A DNA stretch of 64,000 bases from Orrella dioscoreae (GCF_900089455.2 NZ_LT907988.1:248001-312000); one strand, 5' to 3'. Shown: positions 19,808 through 31,330, numbered from the stretch's first letter. Notes: a model not told the origin generated them from the letters alone. Numbers and translations are program-made.

Positions 19808-20430
19808 GTGGGGCTGCCGTTAGGGGTCTGGGGGGTGGCGCGCGCTTGCCGGGCGGAATCGGCCTCGGCCCACTCCGCGGCGCTTGCGGGTTCGGGGCTG
19901 GGCGGCAGCGGGGTGACCGGCGCAGGCGCCATGGGCTGTGCCTGGGCGGTGGCCGGGGCCCGGACGGGCTCGGGGAGTTCGCTGGCGCCGCCTGCCACGG
20001 AAGACGGCGGCGTGTCGGTGTCTTCGGGCGTGCCGGGCGGCGTGGTGAGCGGCGGCACGTCTTCGGGCGCCTGGATGGCCTGCGGGTCGGCTTGCGTGTC
20101 CGACGTGCCTTCCATGTCTTTCCTGAGGGCGTCGCCGGTTTCCGAGAAGGAGCGGGACAGGTCGTCGAGCGGCGCGCGCAGCGAGGCGCTGGTGTCGCGC
20201 AGCGAGCTTTGCACGCTGCTGGCGGCGTCCTGCATCTGGTCCTTGAACTTGCGCAGCTCGTCGAGTTCGATCTCGCGGCGGATGTCGGTCTTGACGTCGC
20301 TGACGTAGCGCTGGGCGCGGCCCAGCAGGTGGCCGACGGTGCGGGCGACCTTGGGCAGGCGTTCCGGGCCGATCACGATCAGCGCGATCACGCCGATGAC
20401 CAGCATTTCGGTGAAGCTGACGTCAAACAT
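19804..20430 (-). CDS. tatB: Sec-independent protein translocase subunit TatB
   Basis: The 208-residue product starts [26 protein letters not shown], the typical TatB membrane helix with Glu and Gly-Pro hinge, followed by an amphipathic helix. Its C-terminal 110 residues are Pro/Ala/Thr-rich and low-complexity; tail length varies widely in TatB. It forms the signal-recognition complex with TatC. Confidence 0.95.
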   Translation of the reverse strand: MFDVSFTEMLVIGVIALIVIGPERLPKVARTVGHLLGRAQRYVSDVKTDIRREIELDELRKFKDQMQDAASSVQSSLRDTSASLRAPLDDLSRSFSETGDALRKDMEGTSDTQADPQAIQAPEDVPPLTTPPGTPEDTDTPPSSVAGGASELPEPVRAPATAQAQPMAPAPVTPLPPSPEPASAAEWAEADSARQARATPQTPNGSPT

Positions 20431-20529
20431 TGAGATCGGTGCGCAGGCAAGAAGAAATGGCGCGCGGCATGCCGCCGCGCGGCGTCAGGGTAAGGCCTGG
20501 GCGAGCCAGCGGCGTGGTGCCGGCGCGCA

Positions 20530-20769
20530 TCAGGACTGCGACGAGGCCGACTTTTCCTTGGCCTGGACGTCAATGGCTTCGCCATTGGCGACGCGTTGCG
20601 CGGCCTGTTGTTCGGGGGTGTCGCTGCTGTTGGCTTCCTTCATGCCGTCCTTGAAGCCCTTGACGGCGCCGCCCAGGTCGGAGCCGACGTTGCGCAGCTT
20701 CTTGGTGCCGAACACCAGCGCAATGATGAGGAGGACGATCAACCAATGCCAGATGCTAAAGCTGCCCAT
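20530..20769 (-). CDS. tatA: Sec-independent protein translocase subunit TatA
   Basis: A 79-residue pore-forming subunit: one membrane helix ([17 protein letters not shown]) then [21 protein letters not shown], the conserved amphipathic helix. The ATG at 20769 gives the standard MGSFSIWHW start; an in-frame start eight codons upstream is unlikely. It follows the HIT gene by 16 bp. Confidence 0.97.
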   Translation of the reverse strand: MGSFSIWHWLIVLLIIALVFGTKKLRNVGSDLGGAVKGFKDGMKEANSSDTPEQQAAQRVANGEAIDVQAKEKSASSQS

Positions 20770-20785
20770 GAGCGTTCTCCGAGAA

Positions 20786-21154
20786 TTAGGCAATCGACGC
20801 CATGCGGCCCTGCCAGGGACGCGCGCCGCCGAGAATGTGGAAATGCAGGTGCGGAACTTCCTGGCCGCCGTCCGCGCCGGCGTTGGCCACCAGGCGGAAA
20901 CCGCCTTCGGGTCCGGGGCGGCAGCCGTTTTCCTCGGCCAGCCGGGAGGCCAGAATCATCATTCTACCCAACCAACCCGCATCTTTTTGTGTCACCTCGG
21001 CCATGGAGACGATGTGGTGGCGCGGAATCAACAACAGGTGCACGGGGGCGGCGGGGCTGATGTCGTGGAAGGCGAGGAATTCCTCGTCTTCATGGACCTT
21101 GCGGGCGGGGATGTCCCCCTTGGCGATCTTGCAGAAGATACAGGTGTCGCTCAC
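20786..21154 (-). CDS. HIT-family (HINT-type) nucleotide hydrolase
   Basis: A 122-residue histidine-triad protein with an N-terminal [13 protein letters not shown] motif and the active-site motif HLHFHILGG near the end. HINT proteins hydrolyse adenosine phosphoramidates. The start is probably GTG at 21154 because it gives the family N-terminus (VSDTCIFCK) 26 bp after the hisE stop. It lies between hisE and tatA, a normal place in this group. Confidence 0.92.
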   Translation of the reverse strand: MSDTCIFCKIAKGDIPARKVHEDEEFLAFHDISPAAPVHLLLIPRHHIVSMAEVTQKDAGWLGRMMILASRLAEENGCRPGPEGGFRLVANAGADGGQEVPHLHFHILGGARPWQGRMASIA

Positions 21155-21180
21155 GTCGATGCTCGCTGGATATCGGTGGG

Positions 21181-21516
21181 TCAGGTCGCGCGGCGGGCCT
21201 TTTCCTCGAGGCCGGACAGGCCCTCGCGGCGCGCCAACTCGGCCAGCACGTCCTCGGGACGCAGGCCGAAATGGGTCAGGGCCACCATGCAATGAAACCA
21301 CAAGTCCGCGGTTTCGGCGACCACGCGGTCAGGCGCCGCATCCTTGGCGGCCATGACGAGTTCGGTGGCTTCCTCGCCGATCTTCTTCAGGAAGGCGTCG
21401 GGACCCTTGGCCAGCAGCTTGGCGACGTAGGAGCCTTGCGGGTCGCCGCCGTTGGCGGGCAGGCGCGTGGCCAGCGTGTCGGCCAGGCGCGCGAGGATAT
21501 CGGAGGAATCTGCCAT
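21181..21516 (-). CDS. hisE: Phosphoribosyl-ATP pyrophosphatase
   Basis: The 111-residue enzyme performs the second step of histidine synthesis, removing pyrophosphate from PR-ATP. Motifs [16 protein letters not shown] and [13 protein letters not shown] carry the metal-binding acidic residues. The ATG at 21516 matches family length; an in-frame start 11 codons upstream is unsupported. It is separate from hisI, as usual in betaproteobacteria. Confidence 0.96.
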   Translation of the reverse strand: MADSSDILARLADTLATRLPANGGDPQGSYVAKLLAKGPDAFLKKIGEEATELVMAAKDAAPDRVVAETADLWFHCMVALTHFGLRPEDVLAELARREGLSGLEEKARRAT

Positions 21517-21545
21517 GACGGTGCCGGGCGCGCGGGGGGCGCCCA

Positions 21546-21950
21546 TCATTTATAGATGAGTTCGGGGTCTTTCAGGACCGGGTCGGTGATCTGCCAGGCC
21601 GATTGCGCGCCTTCGCCCTGCAGCTGGCGATAGAAGCAGCTGGGCCGGCCCGTGTGGCAGGCGATGCCGCCATGCTGGGTGATCTTCAGCAGCACGACGT
21701 CGCCGTCGCAGTCCAGGCGCAACTCGTGCACCGTTTGCGTGTGGCCGGATTCCTCGCCCTTGCGCCAGAGACGCGAGCGCGAGCGCGACCAGTAGACGGC
21801 GCGCTGGGTGGCGGCCGTTTCGGCGAGCGCCTCGGCGTTCATCCAGGCCACCATCATGATCTGGCCGCTTTCGGCGTCCTGGGCGATGGCGGGGACGAGG
21901 CCGTCCTTGTCGAAGGCCACGTCGGCCATCCAGTCGGGGTGTTGGGTCAT
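21546..21950 (-). CDS. hisI: Phosphoribosyl-AMP cyclohydrolase
   Basis: The 134-residue monofunctional enzyme opens the adenine ring of PR-AMP, the third step. Visible marks are [29 protein letters not shown] and [14 protein letters not shown], whose cysteines bind zinc. The ATG at 21950 is set by the family start; the frame is open further upstream without homology. It lies 34 bp after hisF. Confidence 0.96.
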   Translation of the reverse strand: MTQHPDWMADVAFDKDGLVPAIAQDAESGQIMMVAWMNAEALAETAATQRAVYWSRSRSRLWRKGEESGHTQTVHELRLDCDGDVVLLKITQHGGIACHTGRPSCFYRQLQGEGAQSAWQITDPVLKDPELIYK

Positions 21951-21984
21951 GTGAGTTCCGTAGGGCCGCGCAGGCGGGGGCCGC

Positions 21985-22764
21985 TCAATCCAGGCGCACG
22001 GGGATGCCCTGGCCGGCCATGAAGCGCTTGGCTTCGCCGACCGTGTGCTGGCCGTAGTGGAAGATGCTGGCCGCCAGCACTGCATTGGCCTGGCCCAGCG
22101 TAACGCCATCGGCCAGGTGCTGCAAGCCGCCGACGCCGCCCGATGCGATGACGGGGACGGGGACGGCCTCGGCCACGCGGCGCGTGAGTTCGAGGTCGAA
22201 GCCCGACTTGGTGCCGTCGCGGTCCATGCTGGTCAGCAGGATTTCGCCCGCGCCATAGGCGGCCATGCGGCGCGCCCACTCGATGGCGTCCAGGCCGGTG
22301 GCCCGGCGTCCGCCATGGGTGAAGACTTCCCAGCGGGCGGCTTCGCCGTCGGCGCTGACGCGGCGCGCGTCGATGGCGACCACGATGCACTGCGAGCCGT
22401 GGTAGGCCGCGGCGTCGAGCACCAGTTCAGGCCGCGCGATGGCGGCGCTGTTGATGGAGATCTTGTCGGCGCCCGCATTGAGCAGGCGCTGCACATCGGA
22501 TACCTGGCGCACGCCGCCGCCCACGGTGAGCGGGATGAAGACCTGCGACGCCACTTCCTCGATGATGGGGAGGATGAGGTCGCGGCCGTCGCTGGTGGCG
22601 GTGATGTCGAGGAAGGTGAGTTCGTCGGCGCCCTGGTCGTCGTAGCGCTTGGCGATTTCCACCGGGTCGCCGGCGTCCATCAGGTTGACGAAGTTCACGC
22701 CCTTGACGACGCGCCCGGCGGTCACGTCCAGGCAGGGGATGATGCGCCGGGTCAGGCCGTTCAT
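21985..22764 (-). CDS. hisF: Imidazole glycerol phosphate synthase, cyclase subunit
   Basis: A 259-residue TIM-barrel enzyme that, with HisH, makes imidazole glycerol phosphate and AICAR. The start [22 protein letters not shown] carries the catalytic Asp; the second Asp lies in [16 protein letters not shown]. The ATG at 22764 overlaps the hisA stop by one base (TGATG), so translation is probably coupled; a GTG one codon upstream is possible. Confidence 0.97.
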   Translation of the reverse strand: MNGLTRRIIPCLDVTAGRVVKGVNFVNLMDAGDPVEIAKRYDDQGADELTFLDITATSDGRDLILPIIEEVASQVFIPLTVGGGVRQVSDVQRLLNAGADKISINSAAIARPELVLDAAAYHGSQCIVVAIDARRVSADGEAARWEVFTHGGRRATGLDAIEWARRMAAYGAGEILLTSMDRDGTKSGFDLELTRRVAEAVPVPVIASGGVGGLQHLADGVTLGQANAVLAASIFHYGQHTVGEAKRFMAGQGIPVRLD

Positions 22765-23504
22765 CACGCGCCTAACTCGTCGGCACGGGTCTGCGCGGCT
22801 TCGAAATCGAGCGTGCCTTCATAGATGCTGCGGCCCAGGATGGCGCCTTCGACGCCTTCGCTTTCCACTTCGCACAGCGCGTCGATGTCCTTCAGGTCGG
22901 CGATGCCGCCCGAGGCGATGACGGGGATGCGGACGTGCTGGGCCAGGCGCACGGTGGCTTCGATGTTCACGCCCGAGAGCATGCCGTCGCGGCCGATGTC
23001 GGTGTAGATGATGGCCTCGCAGCCGTAGTCCTCGAACTTGCGCGCCATGTCGAGCACGTCGTGGCCGGTGAGCTTGCTCCAGCCGTCGGTGGCGACCTTG
23101 CCGTCGCGCGCGTCCAGGCCCACGATGATGCTGCCGGGGAAGGCGCCGCAGGCGTCGTGCAGGAAGCCGGGGTTCTTCACGGCGGCGGTGCCGATGATGA
23201 CGTAGGCGATGCCGAAGTCGAGGTAGCGCTCGATGGTGTCCAGGTCGCGGATGCCGCCACCGATCTGCACCGGGATCTCGGCGCCCACGGCGTCGACGAT
23301 GCTGCGGATGACCGCTTCGTTCTTGGGCTTGCCCGCGACGGCGCCGTTCAGGTCGACCAGGTGCAGGCGGCGCGCGCCGCGCTCGAGCCAATGGGTGGCC
23401 ATGGCGGCGGGATCTTCTGAGAACACCGTGGCGTCGTCGAGATCGCCTTGGCGCAAGCGCACGCAGCGCCCGTCTTTGAGGTCAATGGCGGGGATCAGCA
23501 GCAT
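22764..23504 (-). CDS. hisA: ProFAR isomerase
   Basis: A 246-residue TIM-barrel isomerase for the fourth step. The first strand [20 protein letters not shown] contains the catalytic Asp and the second catalytic Asp lies in [12 protein letters not shown]. It is homologous to hisF next door, an old duplication. It lies 65 bp after hisH, the widest gap in the his operon. Confidence 0.97.
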   Translation of the reverse strand: MLLIPAIDLKDGRCVRLRQGDLDDATVFSEDPAAMATHWLERGARRLHLVDLNGAVAGKPKNEAVIRSIVDAVGAEIPVQIGGGIRDLDTIERYLDFGIAYVIIGTAAVKNPGFLHDACGAFPGSIIVGLDARDGKVATDGWSKLTGHDVLDMARKFEDYGCEAIIYTDIGRDGMLSGVNIEATVRLAQHVRIPVIASGGIADLKDIDALCEVESEGVEGAILGRSIYEGTLDFEAAQTRADELGA

Positions 23505-23569
23505 GGTCGTGTCAGGTCTTTTGGTATGGCGTGGGTGGAAAACAGGGCCGGGGCACGCGTGCGGCGTGC

Positions 23570-24250
23570 TTACGGTTGCCAGTCTACAAAATTGCGGTAC
23601 AGGCGCAAGCCGTGGGCCGCGCTCTTCTCCGGGTGGAACTGCACCGCGAAAATGTTAGCGTCGGCCACCGCTGACGTAAAGGCAAGCCCATAGCGGGTTT
23701 CACCTACTGTCAGCGCGGCGTCGCGCGGCACGACGTAGTAACTGTGCACGAAATAGAAATGGGTGTCGTCGGGAATGCCCGCCCAGAGCGCATGCGCGCG
23801 GGTCTGGCGCACCGGGTTCCAGCCCATGTGGGGCACCTTGAGCAGGTCGCCGTGCGGGGGCGCGGCGACGGCGGCCGAGGCGTCGGCGGGCGCCAGCGCC
23901 TGGGCGAAGCCGGGGCCGGCGAAGCGGCGCACTTCGCCCGGGAAAAGGGCGAGGCAGGGCGTGTCGCCTTCCTCGCTGCGCTCGAACATCATCTGCTCGC
24001 CCACGCACACGCCCAGCAGCGGCTTGTTGCGGGCCGCGCGCAGCACCGCGTCGCGCAGGCCGGAGGCGTCCAGCGTGCGCATGCAGTCGGGCATGGCGCC
24101 CTGGCCGGGGAAGACCACGCGGTCCGCCGCGTCGATCTGGGCCGCGGTATTGCAGATGCGGATGTCGGCATCGGGCGCGGCATGGCGCAGCGCACGGGCC
24201 ACGGAGTGGAAGTTGCCCATGCCGTAGTCGACGATGGCGATGGTGGTCAC
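23570..24250 (-). CDS. hisH: Imidazole glycerol phosphate synthase, glutaminase subunit
   Basis: A 226-residue class I glutamine amidotransferase that supplies ammonia to HisF. The nucleophile Cys lies in [13 protein letters not shown] and the His-Glu pair in AVQFHPEKS. The start [17 protein letters not shown] is conserved and uses a GTG codon. It is about ten residues longer than many HisH because of a loop near residues 120-135. Confidence 0.96.
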   Translation of the reverse strand: MTTIAIVDYGMGNFHSVARALRHAAPDADIRICNTAAQIDAADRVVFPGQGAMPDCMRTLDASGLRDAVLRAARNKPLLGVCVGEQMMFERSEEGDTPCLALFPGEVRRFAGPGFAQALAPADASAAVAAPPHGDLLKVPHMGWNPVRQTRAHALWAGIPDDTHFYFVHSYYVVPRDAALTVGETRYGLAFTSAVADANIFAVQFHPEKSAAHGLRLYRNFVDWQP

Positions 24251-24290
24251 GTCAGGCGCTCGCGTGTGGAAGTGAGGGACAGGGCGGGGC

Positions 24291-24878
24291 TCAGAGCACG
24301 CCCTTGGTGGAGGGGATCACGCCTTCGCTGCGCGCGTCGCGTTCCAGCGCCATGCGCAGCGCGCGGCCACAGGCCTTGAAGACGGTCTCGCACTGGTGGT
24401 GGGCGTTCTCGCCGCGCAGGTTGTCGACGTGCAGCGTGATGAGGGCGTGGTTGACCAGGCCCTGGAAGAATTCGCGGGCGAGGTCCACGTCGAAGTTGCC
24501 GATGCGGGCGCGGGTGTAGGGCACGTGGTACTGCAGGCCGGGACGGCCCGAGAAGTCGACCACGACGCGCGAGAGGGCTTCGTCCAGCGGCACGTAGGCG
24601 TGGCCGTAGCGGCGGATGCCGGCCTTGTCGCCCACCGCGCGCGCGATGGCCATGCCCAGCGTGATGCCGACGTCTTCCACGGTGTGGTGGTCGTCGATGT
24701 GCAGGTCGCCCTCGGCCTTGATGTCCAGGTCGATGAGACCGTGGCGCGCGATCTGGTCGAGCATGTGGTCGAGGAACGGGACGCCGGTGTCGATGGTCTG
24801 GCGGCCGGTGCCGTCCAGGTTCACGGCCACGCGGATGCGGGTCTCGTTGGTGTTGCGGCTGATCTCTGCGGTACGCAT
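24291..24878 (-). CDS. hisB: Imidazoleglycerol-phosphate dehydratase
   Basis: The 195-residue enzyme performs the sixth step. Manganese-binding motifs [10 protein letters not shown] and NAHHQCE are both present, each half of the internal duplication contributing one. The ATG at 24878 ([13 protein letters not shown]) is the usual start; an upstream GTG would add seven residues. It lacks the phosphatase domain fused in enteric HisB. Confidence 0.97.
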   Translation of the reverse strand: MRTAEISRNTNETRIRVAVNLDGTGRQTIDTGVPFLDHMLDQIARHGLIDLDIKAEGDLHIDDHHTVEDVGITLGMAIARAVGDKAGIRRYGHAYVPLDEALSRVVVDFSGRPGLQYHVPYTRARIGNFDVDLAREFFQGLVNHALITLHVDNLRGENAHHQCETVFKACGRALRMALERDARSEGVIPSTKGVL

Positions 24879-24891
24879 GTCGGGACTCGGG

Positions 24892-26049
24892 TCAGGCACT
24901 GAGGATGTCAGTCAGGGCCGCCAGGAGGGCGGCGTTTTCGTCGGGCGCGCCGATCGACACGCGCAGGCAGTCGGTCAGCAGCGGATGGAAGCGGGATACG
25001 TTGCGCACCAGGATGCGGCGCCCGGCCAGCGCGGCCTGCACGGCATCGGCGCCACGGTCGGTGCGCAGCAGCAGGAAGTTGCCGGACGACGGGAACACGG
25101 TGACGCCGGGCAGCGCCGCCAGCGCGCGCGCCAGGGGCTCGCGGTCGGCGCGCAGGCGCGCGGCCATGTCGTCCAGCACATCCTTGTGCGCGAGCAGCAC
25201 ATCCAGCGCCGCCTGCGTATGCACGCCGATATTGTAAGGGGGACGGACCTTGTCCAGTTCGGCGGTCCAGGCGGGGTGGCTGGCGAGGTAGCCGAAGCGC
25301 AGGCCCGCCAGGCCGATCTTGGACACGGTGCGCAGCACCACCAGGTTGGGATGCGCCAGCACTTCCGGCATCCAGGTGTGGCCCGCGAAGGGCTGGTAGG
25401 CCTCGTCCACCACGACCAGGCCGGGGGCGGCGGCCAGCACCGCGCGCACCGCGTCGTCCGACCACAGGCCGCCGGTCGGGTTGTTGGGCAGCGCCAGGAA
25501 CACCAGCCTGGGCTGCTCGCGCGCGATCGCGTCCAGCAGCGCGGGCAGGTCGAGTTCGAGGGCCGGCGTGAGCGGCACGCCCACGAAGCGCGCGTGATCG
25601 AAGCGCGCGGCCATGTCGAAATAGACGAACGAGGGCCAGGGCGACAGGACGACGTCGCCGGGCGCGCAGCAGGCCTGAACCAGCAGGTGGATGAGTTCGT
25701 CGGAGCCGTTGCCGAACACCAGGCCCGCGGCCTCGGGGACGTCGAAGGCCTGGCGCACGCGGGCCCGCAAGGCGGCGTTGTCGCCCGGGTAGCGCGTCAG
25801 GTCGCTGTGGGCGATGGCGGCGGCCACGGCGTCCCGCAGCGCGGGCGGCAGCGGATAGGGGCACTCCATCGCGTCGAGCTTGATGCAGCCTTCGGCATGT
25901 GCCACGGGATAGGCCTGCAAGCCGCGGATGTCGGCGCGCACGGTGGCCGCGACGCGGTCGGCGACGCGGACGTCGTGTTGCGAGGAAGCAGGGCCGTCAG
26001 CCCCCGGTGCGCCGGGGGGCGTCTGGCCCCCGGTGCGTGCAGGGCTCAT
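24892..26049 (-). CDS. hisC: Histidinol-phosphate aminotransferase
   Basis: A 385-residue fold-type I PLP enzyme. The PLP-lysine lies in [15 protein letters not shown]; other marks are [22 protein letters not shown] and VVDEAYQPF. The ATG at 26049 overlaps the hisD stop (ATGA). The first 25 residues are a Pro/Gly-rich extension not typical of HisC, so translation might begin a little later. Confidence 0.95.
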   Translation of the reverse strand: MSPARTGGQTPPGAPGADGPASSQHDVRVADRVAATVRADIRGLQAYPVAHAEGCIKLDAMECPYPLPPALRDAVAAAIAHSDLTRYPGDNAALRARVRQAFDVPEAAGLVFGNGSDELIHLLVQACCAPGDVVLSPWPSFVYFDMAARFDHARFVGVPLTPALELDLPALLDAIAREQPRLVFLALPNNPTGGLWSDDAVRAVLAAAPGLVVVDEAYQPFAGHTWMPEVLAHPNLVVLRTVSKIGLAGLRFGYLASHPAWTAELDKVRPPYNIGVHTQAALDVLLAHKDVLDDMAARLRADREPLARALAALPGVTVFPSSGNFLLLRTDRGADAVQAALAGRRILVRNVSRFHPLLTDCLRVSIGAPDENAALLAALTDILSA

Positions 26050-27350
26050 TTGTCGAGGCGGTATTCGGCGCTGGCCGCATGGGCCTGCAGGCCTTCGCCA
26101 TGGGCGAGGTCGGCTGCGATGCGGCCCAGCGTCTGTGCGCCGGCATGCGAAACCTGGATGAGGCTCGAGCGCTTCTGGAAGTCGTAGACGCCCAGGGGCG
26201 AGGAGAAGCGCGCCGTGCGCGAGGTCGGCAGCACGTGATTGGGGCCGGCACAGTAGTCGCCCAGCGACTCGGAGCTGTAGCGGCCCAGGAAGATGGCGCC
26301 CGCGTGGCGGATGCGCGCGGCGACCGTCACGGCGTCTTCGGTGGAGATCTCCAGGTGCTCGGGCGCGATGTGGTTGGCGATCTCGCAGGCTTCGTCGATG
26401 CTGGCCACCAGGATGAGCGCGCCACGGTCTGCCAGGCTCTTGCGGATGATGTCCGCGCGCGGCATGGTGGGCAGCAGGCGCGCGATGGCGGCTTCCACTT
26501 CGTCGAGGTAGGCCGCGTCGGGGCACAGCAGGATGGCCTGCGCCAGCTCGTCGTGCTCGGCCTGCGAGAAGAGATCCATGGCGATCCAGTCGGCGGGCGT
26601 CTTGCCGTCGCAGATGATCAGGATCTCGCTGGGGCCGGCGATCATGTCGATGCCGACCGTGCCGAAGACGCGGCGCTTGGCGGCGGCGACGTAAGCGTTG
26701 CCGGGGCCGACGATCTTGTCGACGGCGGGCAGGGTGGCGGTGCCGTAGGCCAGCGCGCCCACGGCCTGGGCGCCGCCCACGGCAAACGCGCGGTCCACGC
26801 CGGCGATGGCCGCGGCGGCCAGCACGATGGGATTGCGCACGCCGTCGGGCGTCGGGGTGACCATGATGACTTCCGGCACGCCCGCGACCTTGGCGGGGAT
26901 GGCGTTCATCAGCACGGACGAGGGATAGGCGGCCTTGCCGCCGGGCACGTAGAGGCCCACGCGGTCCAGCGGGGTGATCTGCTGGCCCAGCACGGTGCCG
27001 TCGGCCTCGGTATAGCTCCAGCTTTCCGCGCGCTGGTGCACGTGATAGCTGCGCACGCGGTCGGCGGCGGCTTCCAGGGCATTGCGCTGGTGGGCCGGCA
27101 GCGCGGCCAGCGCGGCTTCCCAGTCGGCGCGCGGGATTTCCAGCGCATCGATCGAGGTGGCCTGCACGCGGTCATAGCGCTGGGTGTATTCGAGCAGCGC
27201 GGCGTCGCCGCGCTGGCGGACGTCGGCCAGGATGCCGGCCGCGGCGCGGTCGATGGATTCGTCCTGCGAGGCGTCGAAGGCGAGCAGGCGCGTGAGCGCG
27301 TCGCGAAAGCCCGCGTCGCGGGCGTCGAGTCGTTGGATGAGGGCAGCCAT
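26046..27350 (-). CDS. hisD: Histidinol dehydrogenase
   Basis: The 434-residue NAD-linked zinc enzyme oxidises histidinol to histidine in two steps. Marks: [57 protein letters not shown] and the C-terminal [10 protein letters not shown]-type segment (here [15 protein letters not shown]). The ATG at 27350 ([10 protein letters not shown]) fits the family length. It lies 23 bp after hisG. Confidence 0.97.
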   Translation of the reverse strand: MAALIQRLDARDAGFRDALTRLLAFDASQDESIDRAAAGILADVRQRGDAALLEYTQRYDRVQATSIDALEIPRADWEAALAALPAHQRNALEAAADRVRSYHVHQRAESWSYTEADGTVLGQQITPLDRVGLYVPGGKAAYPSSVLMNAIPAKVAGVPEVIMVTPTPDGVRNPIVLAAAAIAGVDRAFAVGGAQAVGALAYGTATLPAVDKIVGPGNAYVAAAKRRVFGTVGIDMIAGPSEILIICDGKTPADWIAMDLFSQAEHDELAQAILLCPDAAYLDEVEAAIARLLPTMPRADIIRKSLADRGALILVASIDEACEIANHIAPEHLEISTEDAVTVAARIRHAGAIFLGRYSSESLGDYCAGPNHVLPTSRTARFSSPLGVYDFQKRSSLIQVSHAGAQTLGRIAADLAHGEGLQAHAASAEYRLDK

Positions 27351-27373
27351 GGGGATATCGTAGCGGAAACGGG

Positions 27374-28057
27374 TCAGGGCGCGGGCGCCGCCGAGGCGCG
27401 CTCGAAGGCGTCCAGCAGCGGCTGCAGCGCGGCGCCGCGCGTCTTCAGCGAGGCCCGGTTGACGACCAGGCGCGAGGAGATCGGCATGATGTCCTCGACA
27501 GCGACCAGGTTGTTGGCGCGCAGCGTGCCGCCGGTGGACACCAGGTCGACGATGGCGTCGGCCAGCCCGACCAGCGGGGCGAGCTCCATCGAGCCGTAGA
27601 GCTTGATCAGGTCGACGTACATGCCCTTGGCGGCGAAATGCTCGCGCGCAGCCTGGGTGTATTTGGTGGCCACGCGCAGGCGCGCGCCCTGGTAGACCGC
27701 GGCGGTGTAGTCGAAGTCGGCGCGCACGGCCACGCACAGCTTGCAGCGGGCGATGTTCAGGTCGATGGGCTGGTAGAGGCCGCCCGGATCCTGGGCCTGG
27801 TGCTCGTTCAGCACGTCCTTGCCGGCGATGCCGAGGTCGGCGGCGCCGTATTGTACGTAGGTGGGGACGTCCGACGCGCGCACGATGATGAGGCGCAGGT
27901 TGGGATCGCTGGTGCCGATGATGAGCTTGCGCGACTTCTCGGGGTTCTCGCTGACCTCGATGCCGGCGGCGGCCAGCAGCGGCAGCGTTTCCTCGAAGAT
28001 GCGGCCCTTGGAGAGCGCGAGCGTCAGCGGACGAGAGGCGGTTTGGATGTCAGTCAT
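27374..28057 (-). CDS. hisG: ATP phosphoribosyltransferase, short catalytic form
   Basis: The 227-residue enzyme makes the first and controlling step. It is the short form, lacking the C-terminal ACT-like regulatory domain; such enzymes need the HisZ subunit for activity and feedback by histidine. HisZ is not in this window. Marks are [30 protein letters not shown] and [17 protein letters not shown]. Confidence 0.97.
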   Translation of the reverse strand: MTDIQTASRPLTLALSKGRIFEETLPLLAAAGIEVSENPEKSRKLIIGTSDPNLRLIIVRASDVPTYVQYGAADLGIAGKDVLNEHQAQDPGGLYQPIDLNIARCKLCVAVRADFDYTAAVYQGARLRVATKYTQAAREHFAAKGMYVDLIKLYGSMELAPLVGLADAIVDLVSTGGTLRANNLVAVEDIMPISSRLVVNRASLKTRGAALQPLLDAFERASAAPAP

Positions 28058-28078
28058 GCGTGTTCCCGTGCCGGCGCT

Positions 28079-29347
28079 TCAGGCCGCGTCCTTGCCGGAG
28101 AGGCGTTCGATCCTGGCGCCCAGCGCGCCCAGCTTCACTTCCATGCGTTCGTAGCCGCGGTCCAGGTGATAGATGCGGTCGATGATGGTTTCGCCCTCGG
28201 CGGCCAGGCCGGCGATGACCAGGCTGGCCGAGGCGCGCAGGTCGGTGGCCATGACGCGCGCGCCCGAGAGTCGCGGCACGCCGCGCACGACCGCCGTGTG
28301 GCCGTCGATGTCGATGTCGGCGCCCAGGCGGCAGAGTTCCTGCACGTGCATGAAGCGATTCTCGAAGATCGTTTCCACGATCATCGCGGTGCCGTCGGCC
28401 AGCGTGTTCAGCGCCATGATCTGCGCCTGCATGTCGGTGGCGAAGCCGGGGTATTCCAGCGTGCGCACGTCGACCGGGCTGGGGCGGCGGTCCATGCTGG
28501 CGCGGATGGTGTCCGTGCCGCATTCCAGCGTGATGCCGGTGGCGCGCAGCTTGTCCAGCGTGGCGCCCATGGCCTGCGGCGCCACGCCGCGCAGCAGGAT
28601 GTCGCCGCCGGCCGCGCCCACGGCGCACAGGAAGCTGCCGGCTTCGATGCGGTCGGGCGTGACGCTGTGGCTGGCGCCGTGCAGGCGCTCGACGCCTTCG
28701 ATCACGATGCGGTCGGTGCCGTGGCCTTCGATGCGTGCGCCCATCTTGATGAGCAGCTCGGCCAGGTCGACGACCTCGGGTTCACGCGCGGCGTTCTCCA
28801 GCACGGTGCGGCCTTCGGCCAGCACCGCCGCCATCAGCAGGTTCTCGGTGCCGGTGACGGTGATCATGTCGGTGCGCACCGTCGCGCCCTTCAGGCGCTT
28901 GGCGCGCGCGACGACGAAGCCGTGTTCGATGTGGATCTCGGCGCCCAGCGCGGCCAGGCCCTTGATGTGCTGGTCCACCGGACGCTGGCCGATGGCGCAG
29001 CCGCCGGGCAGGCTCACGCGGGCCTCGCCGAAGCGGGCGAGCAGCGGGCCCAGCACCAGGATGGAGGCGCGCATGGTCTTGACCAGGTCGTAGGGCGCTT
29101 CCAGGTTGTCGACCTTGTCGGCCCGCAGCGAGACGCGGCCGTCGTCGCCGCGCGTCGCGGCCACGCCCAGGCGGCCCAGCAGGCGCAGCGTGGTCGAGAT
29201 GTCGTTCAGGGCCGGCACGTTCTCCAGCGTCACTTCATCGGCGGTGAGCAGGCCTGCGCAGAGGATGGGCAGCGCCGCGTTCTTGGCGCCGGAAATGGTG
29301 ACTTCGCCCTGCAGGCGATTGCCACCGGTGATGCGCAGCTTGTCCAT
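28079..29347 (-). CDS. murA: UDP-N-acetylglucosamine 1-carboxyvinyltransferase
   Basis: The 422-residue enzyme starts peptidoglycan synthesis by adding enolpyruvate to UDP-GlcNAc. The fosfomycin-target Cys lies in [16 protein letters not shown]; the substrate Lys/Asn segment is [12 protein letters not shown] near the start. The ATG at 29347 ([12 protein letters not shown]) overlaps the ibaG stop by one base. No resistance-type Cys replacement is seen. Confidence 0.97.
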   Translation of the reverse strand: MDKLRITGGNRLQGEVTISGAKNAALPILCAGLLTADEVTLENVPALNDISTTLRLLGRLGVAATRGDDGRVSLRADKVDNLEAPYDLVKTMRASILVLGPLLARFGEARVSLPGGCAIGQRPVDQHIKGLAALGAEIHIEHGFVVARAKRLKGATVRTDMITVTGTENLLMAAVLAEGRTVLENAAREPEVVDLAELLIKMGARIEGHGTDRIVIEGVERLHGASHSVTPDRIEAGSFLCAVGAAGGDILLRGVAPQAMGATLDKLRATGITLECGTDTIRASMDRRPSPVDVRTLEYPGFATDMQAQIMALNTLADGTAMIVETIFENRFMHVQELCRLGADIDIDGHTAVVRGVPRLSGARVMATDLRASASLVIAGLAAEGETIIDRIYHLDRGYERMEVKLGALGARIERLSGKDAA

Positions 29348-29619
29348 CAGCGTCCTGCCTCGGTCTTGCCGCCCTTGGCGGCGTATTCGTCGGGGGTGTG
29401 GTTCTTCATCGACAGCGCGTGGATCTCGGCGTTGGAACCGTCCATGCGCGCGCCCAGCGCGGCGTAGACCAGGCGTTGGCGCGCAACCAGCGATTGGCCT
29501 TCGAAGGCGGCGCTGACGATGGTCGCGTAGAAATGCGCGCCGTCGCCCTGGACGTCGATGTGGGTACAGGGCAGGTTGTCCGCAATGTATTGCCGGACTT
29601 GCTCGGGGGTAGGCAGCAT
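29347..29619 (-). CDS. ibaG: BolA-family protein IbaG
   Basis: A 90-residue BolA/IbaG protein: [17 protein letters not shown], then [15 protein letters not shown] and a C-terminal [14 protein letters not shown]. IbaG-type proteins bind monothiol glutaredoxins and act in iron-sulfur and acid-stress physiology. Its place directly before murA and after envelope transporters is conserved from Escherichia to Burkholderiales. Confidence 0.93.
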   Translation of the reverse strand: MLPTPEQVRQYIADNLPCTHIDVQGDGAHFYATIVSAAFEGQSLVARQRLVYAALGARMDGSNAEIHALSMKNHTPDEYAAKGGKTEAGR

Positions 29620-29625
29620 GGCGTT

Positions 29626-30402
29626 CTAGCTTCGGAGTTTGTAGCCGCTGGCCAGCAGGCGCAGGGCGAAGACGGCCAGCACGGCGAAGACCCCGGCGAC
29701 GACGGCCAGGCTGTGCCAGGGCGAGACGTCCGAGATCGAGAAGAAGCCGTAGCGGAAACCGTCGATGGTGTAGAAGATCGGATTCCAGTGCGACACGTGC
29801 TGCCAGAACGGCGGCAGCGTGTGGATGGAGTAGAACACGCCGGACAGGAAGGTGGCCGGCATGATGAGGAAGTTCTGGAAGGCGGCGAGCTGGTCGAATT
29901 TTTCGGACCAGAGGCCGGCGATGAGCCCCATGATGCCCATGATGCCGCAGGCCAGCGTGGCGAAGGCCAGGATCCACAGCGGGTGCTGCAGGGGCAGGGG
30001 AACGAAGAACAGCGCCACCAGCCAGACGCACAGCCCCACCGCCAGTCCGCGCACGATGGCGGCCAGCACGTAGGCGCTGAAGATCTCGCGGTGCGAGAGC
30101 GGGGGCAGCAGCATGAACACCAGGTTGCCCGTGATGCGGCTCTGGATGAGCGACGACGACGGGTTGGCGAAGGCGTTCTGCAGCATGCTCATCATCATGA
30201 GGCCGGGGATCAGGAACGCCGTGTAGCGGATCTCGCCGTAGACCTGCACGCGGTCCTGCAGGACCTGCGCGAAGACGACGAGATAGAGCAGGGCCGTGAC
30301 GACGGGGGCGGCGATGGTCTGGAAGCTGACCTTCCAGAAGCGCAGCAATTCCTTGCGCAGCAGCGTGGGGAAGCCGGAGCCGTATTGAGGTGCGGGTGCC
30401 AT
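29626..30402 (-). CDS. ABC-2 type exporter permease (YadH-like)
   Basis: A 258-residue protein with six predicted membrane segments and the ABC-2 region ([19 protein letters not shown]). It starts with [15 protein letters not shown], as in YadH/NodJ-type permeases. The ATG at 30402 overlaps the ATPase stop by one base (TGATG). Substrate unknown; a lipid, polysaccharide or drug is possible. Confidence 0.92.
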   Translation of the reverse strand: MAPAPQYGSGFPTLLRKELLRFWKVSFQTIAAPVVTALLYLVVFAQVLQDRVQVYGEIRYTAFLIPGLMMMSMLQNAFANPSSSLIQSRITGNLVFMLLPPLSHREIFSAYVLAAIVRGLAVGLCVWLVALFFVPLPLQHPLWILAFATLACGIMGIMGLIAGLWSEKFDQLAAFQNFLIMPATFLSGVFYSIHTLPPFWQHVSHWNPIFYTIDGFRYGFFSISDVSPWHSLAVVAGVFAVLAVFALRLLASGYKLRS

Positions 30403-31196
30403 CAGCGCGCGATCCCCGTCAGTTCGGTGCCGTCCTGGTGCATGATGCGCACGAAGGCGTCCTCCAGGTCCGCGCCGCCCACGCTGGCCAGCAGCGCCTG
30501 GGTGGTGTCCAGCGCGACGATGCGTCCGCGCTTGAGCATGGCGATGCGGCCGCACAGGGCCTCGGCTTCTTCGAGGTAGTGCGTGGTCAGCATGATGGTG
30601 TGGCCTTCCCGGTTCAGGCGCGAGATGAACTCCCACAGCGTGCGGCGCAGGTCCACGTCCACGCCGGCGGTGGGCTCGTCCAGCACGATGACGGGCGGGC
30701 GGTGCACCAGCGCCTGGGCCACCAGCACGCGGCGCTTCATGCCGCCGGACAGCGCGCGCATGTTGTTGTCCGCCTTGTCGGACAGGCCGAGGTTGGCCAG
30801 GATCTCGTCGATCCAGTCATCGTTGTTGCGCAGGCCGAAATAGCCCGACTGGATGCGCAGGGTCTCGCGCACCGTGAAAAAGGGGTCGTAGACCAGTTCC
30901 TGGGGCACCACGCCCAGCGCGCGCCGCGCGTTGCGGTAGTCGCTGACCACGTCGTGGCCACAGACACTGGCGGTGCCGCCGCTGGCGCGCGCCAGGCCCG
31001 CCAGGATGGAAATGAGGGTGGTCTTGCCCGCGCCGTTGGGGCCCAGCAGGCCGAAGAATTCGCCGGGCTGGATGTCCAGGCTGACGTCGTCGAGGGCCTG
31101 GAAGCCCTGGTCGGGGGCGGCCTTGAACCGCCCGAAGAGTCCGGGGGCCCGGGTCGGGTAGATCTTGGAGACGTGGTCGAGACGGACGGCGGACAT
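30402..31196 (-). CDS. ABC exporter ATP-binding protein (YadG-like)
   Basis: A 264-residue nucleotide-binding subunit: Walker [11 protein letters not shown], signature [15 protein letters not shown], Walker [13 protein letters not shown] and the H-loop TTHYLEEAE. It pairs with the overlapping permease gene. Despite being next to mla it is not part of the Mla complex, which has its own ATPase. It seems to have its own promoter. Confidence 0.94.
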   Translation of the reverse strand: MSAVRLDHVSKIYPTRAPGLFGRFKAAPDQGFQALDDVSLDIQPGEFFGLLGPNGAGKTTLISILAGLARASGGTASVCGHDVVSDYRNARRALGVVPQELVYDPFFTVRETLRIQSGYFGLRNNDDWIDEILANLGLSDKADNNMRALSGGMKRRVLVAQALVHRPPVIVLDEPTAGVDVDLRRTLWEFISRLNREGHTIMLTTHYLEEAEALCGRIAMLKRGRIVALDTTQALLASVGGADLEDAFVRIMHQDGTELTGIAR

Positions 31197-31237
31197 GAGG
31201 ACAGGGCGCGCAGGCCCCGGAAAAGCGCGGATCGCCG

Positions 31238-31243
31238 ATTATA
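31238..31243 (-). promoter_or_regulatory. Consensus -10 box ahead of the ABC exporter
   Basis: TATAAT on the minus strand 41 bp before the ATPase start; the -35 is weak. It suggests the exporter, ibaG, murA and perhaps his genes can be transcribed independently of mla. Confidence 0.5.
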
Positions 31244-31330
31244 TAGGGGTGATCCCGTAACTCCCGGCATACCCCTGCCGGGGAGGGACTTTCAGGGCGA
31301 CCGGCAGCGGTCTTCGCAAGAACCTCAGGG

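Noticed and set aside
22764-23504. hisA and hisF as a recent tandem duplication
   Set aside because: They are ancient paralogues present together in most bacteria; similarity is only at the fold level.
24616-29467. Long plus-strand frames opposite hisBCD, hisG and murA
   Set aside because: Every stretch mirrors a certain minus-strand gene, and overlapping starts and stops of the his genes leave no space for extra genes.
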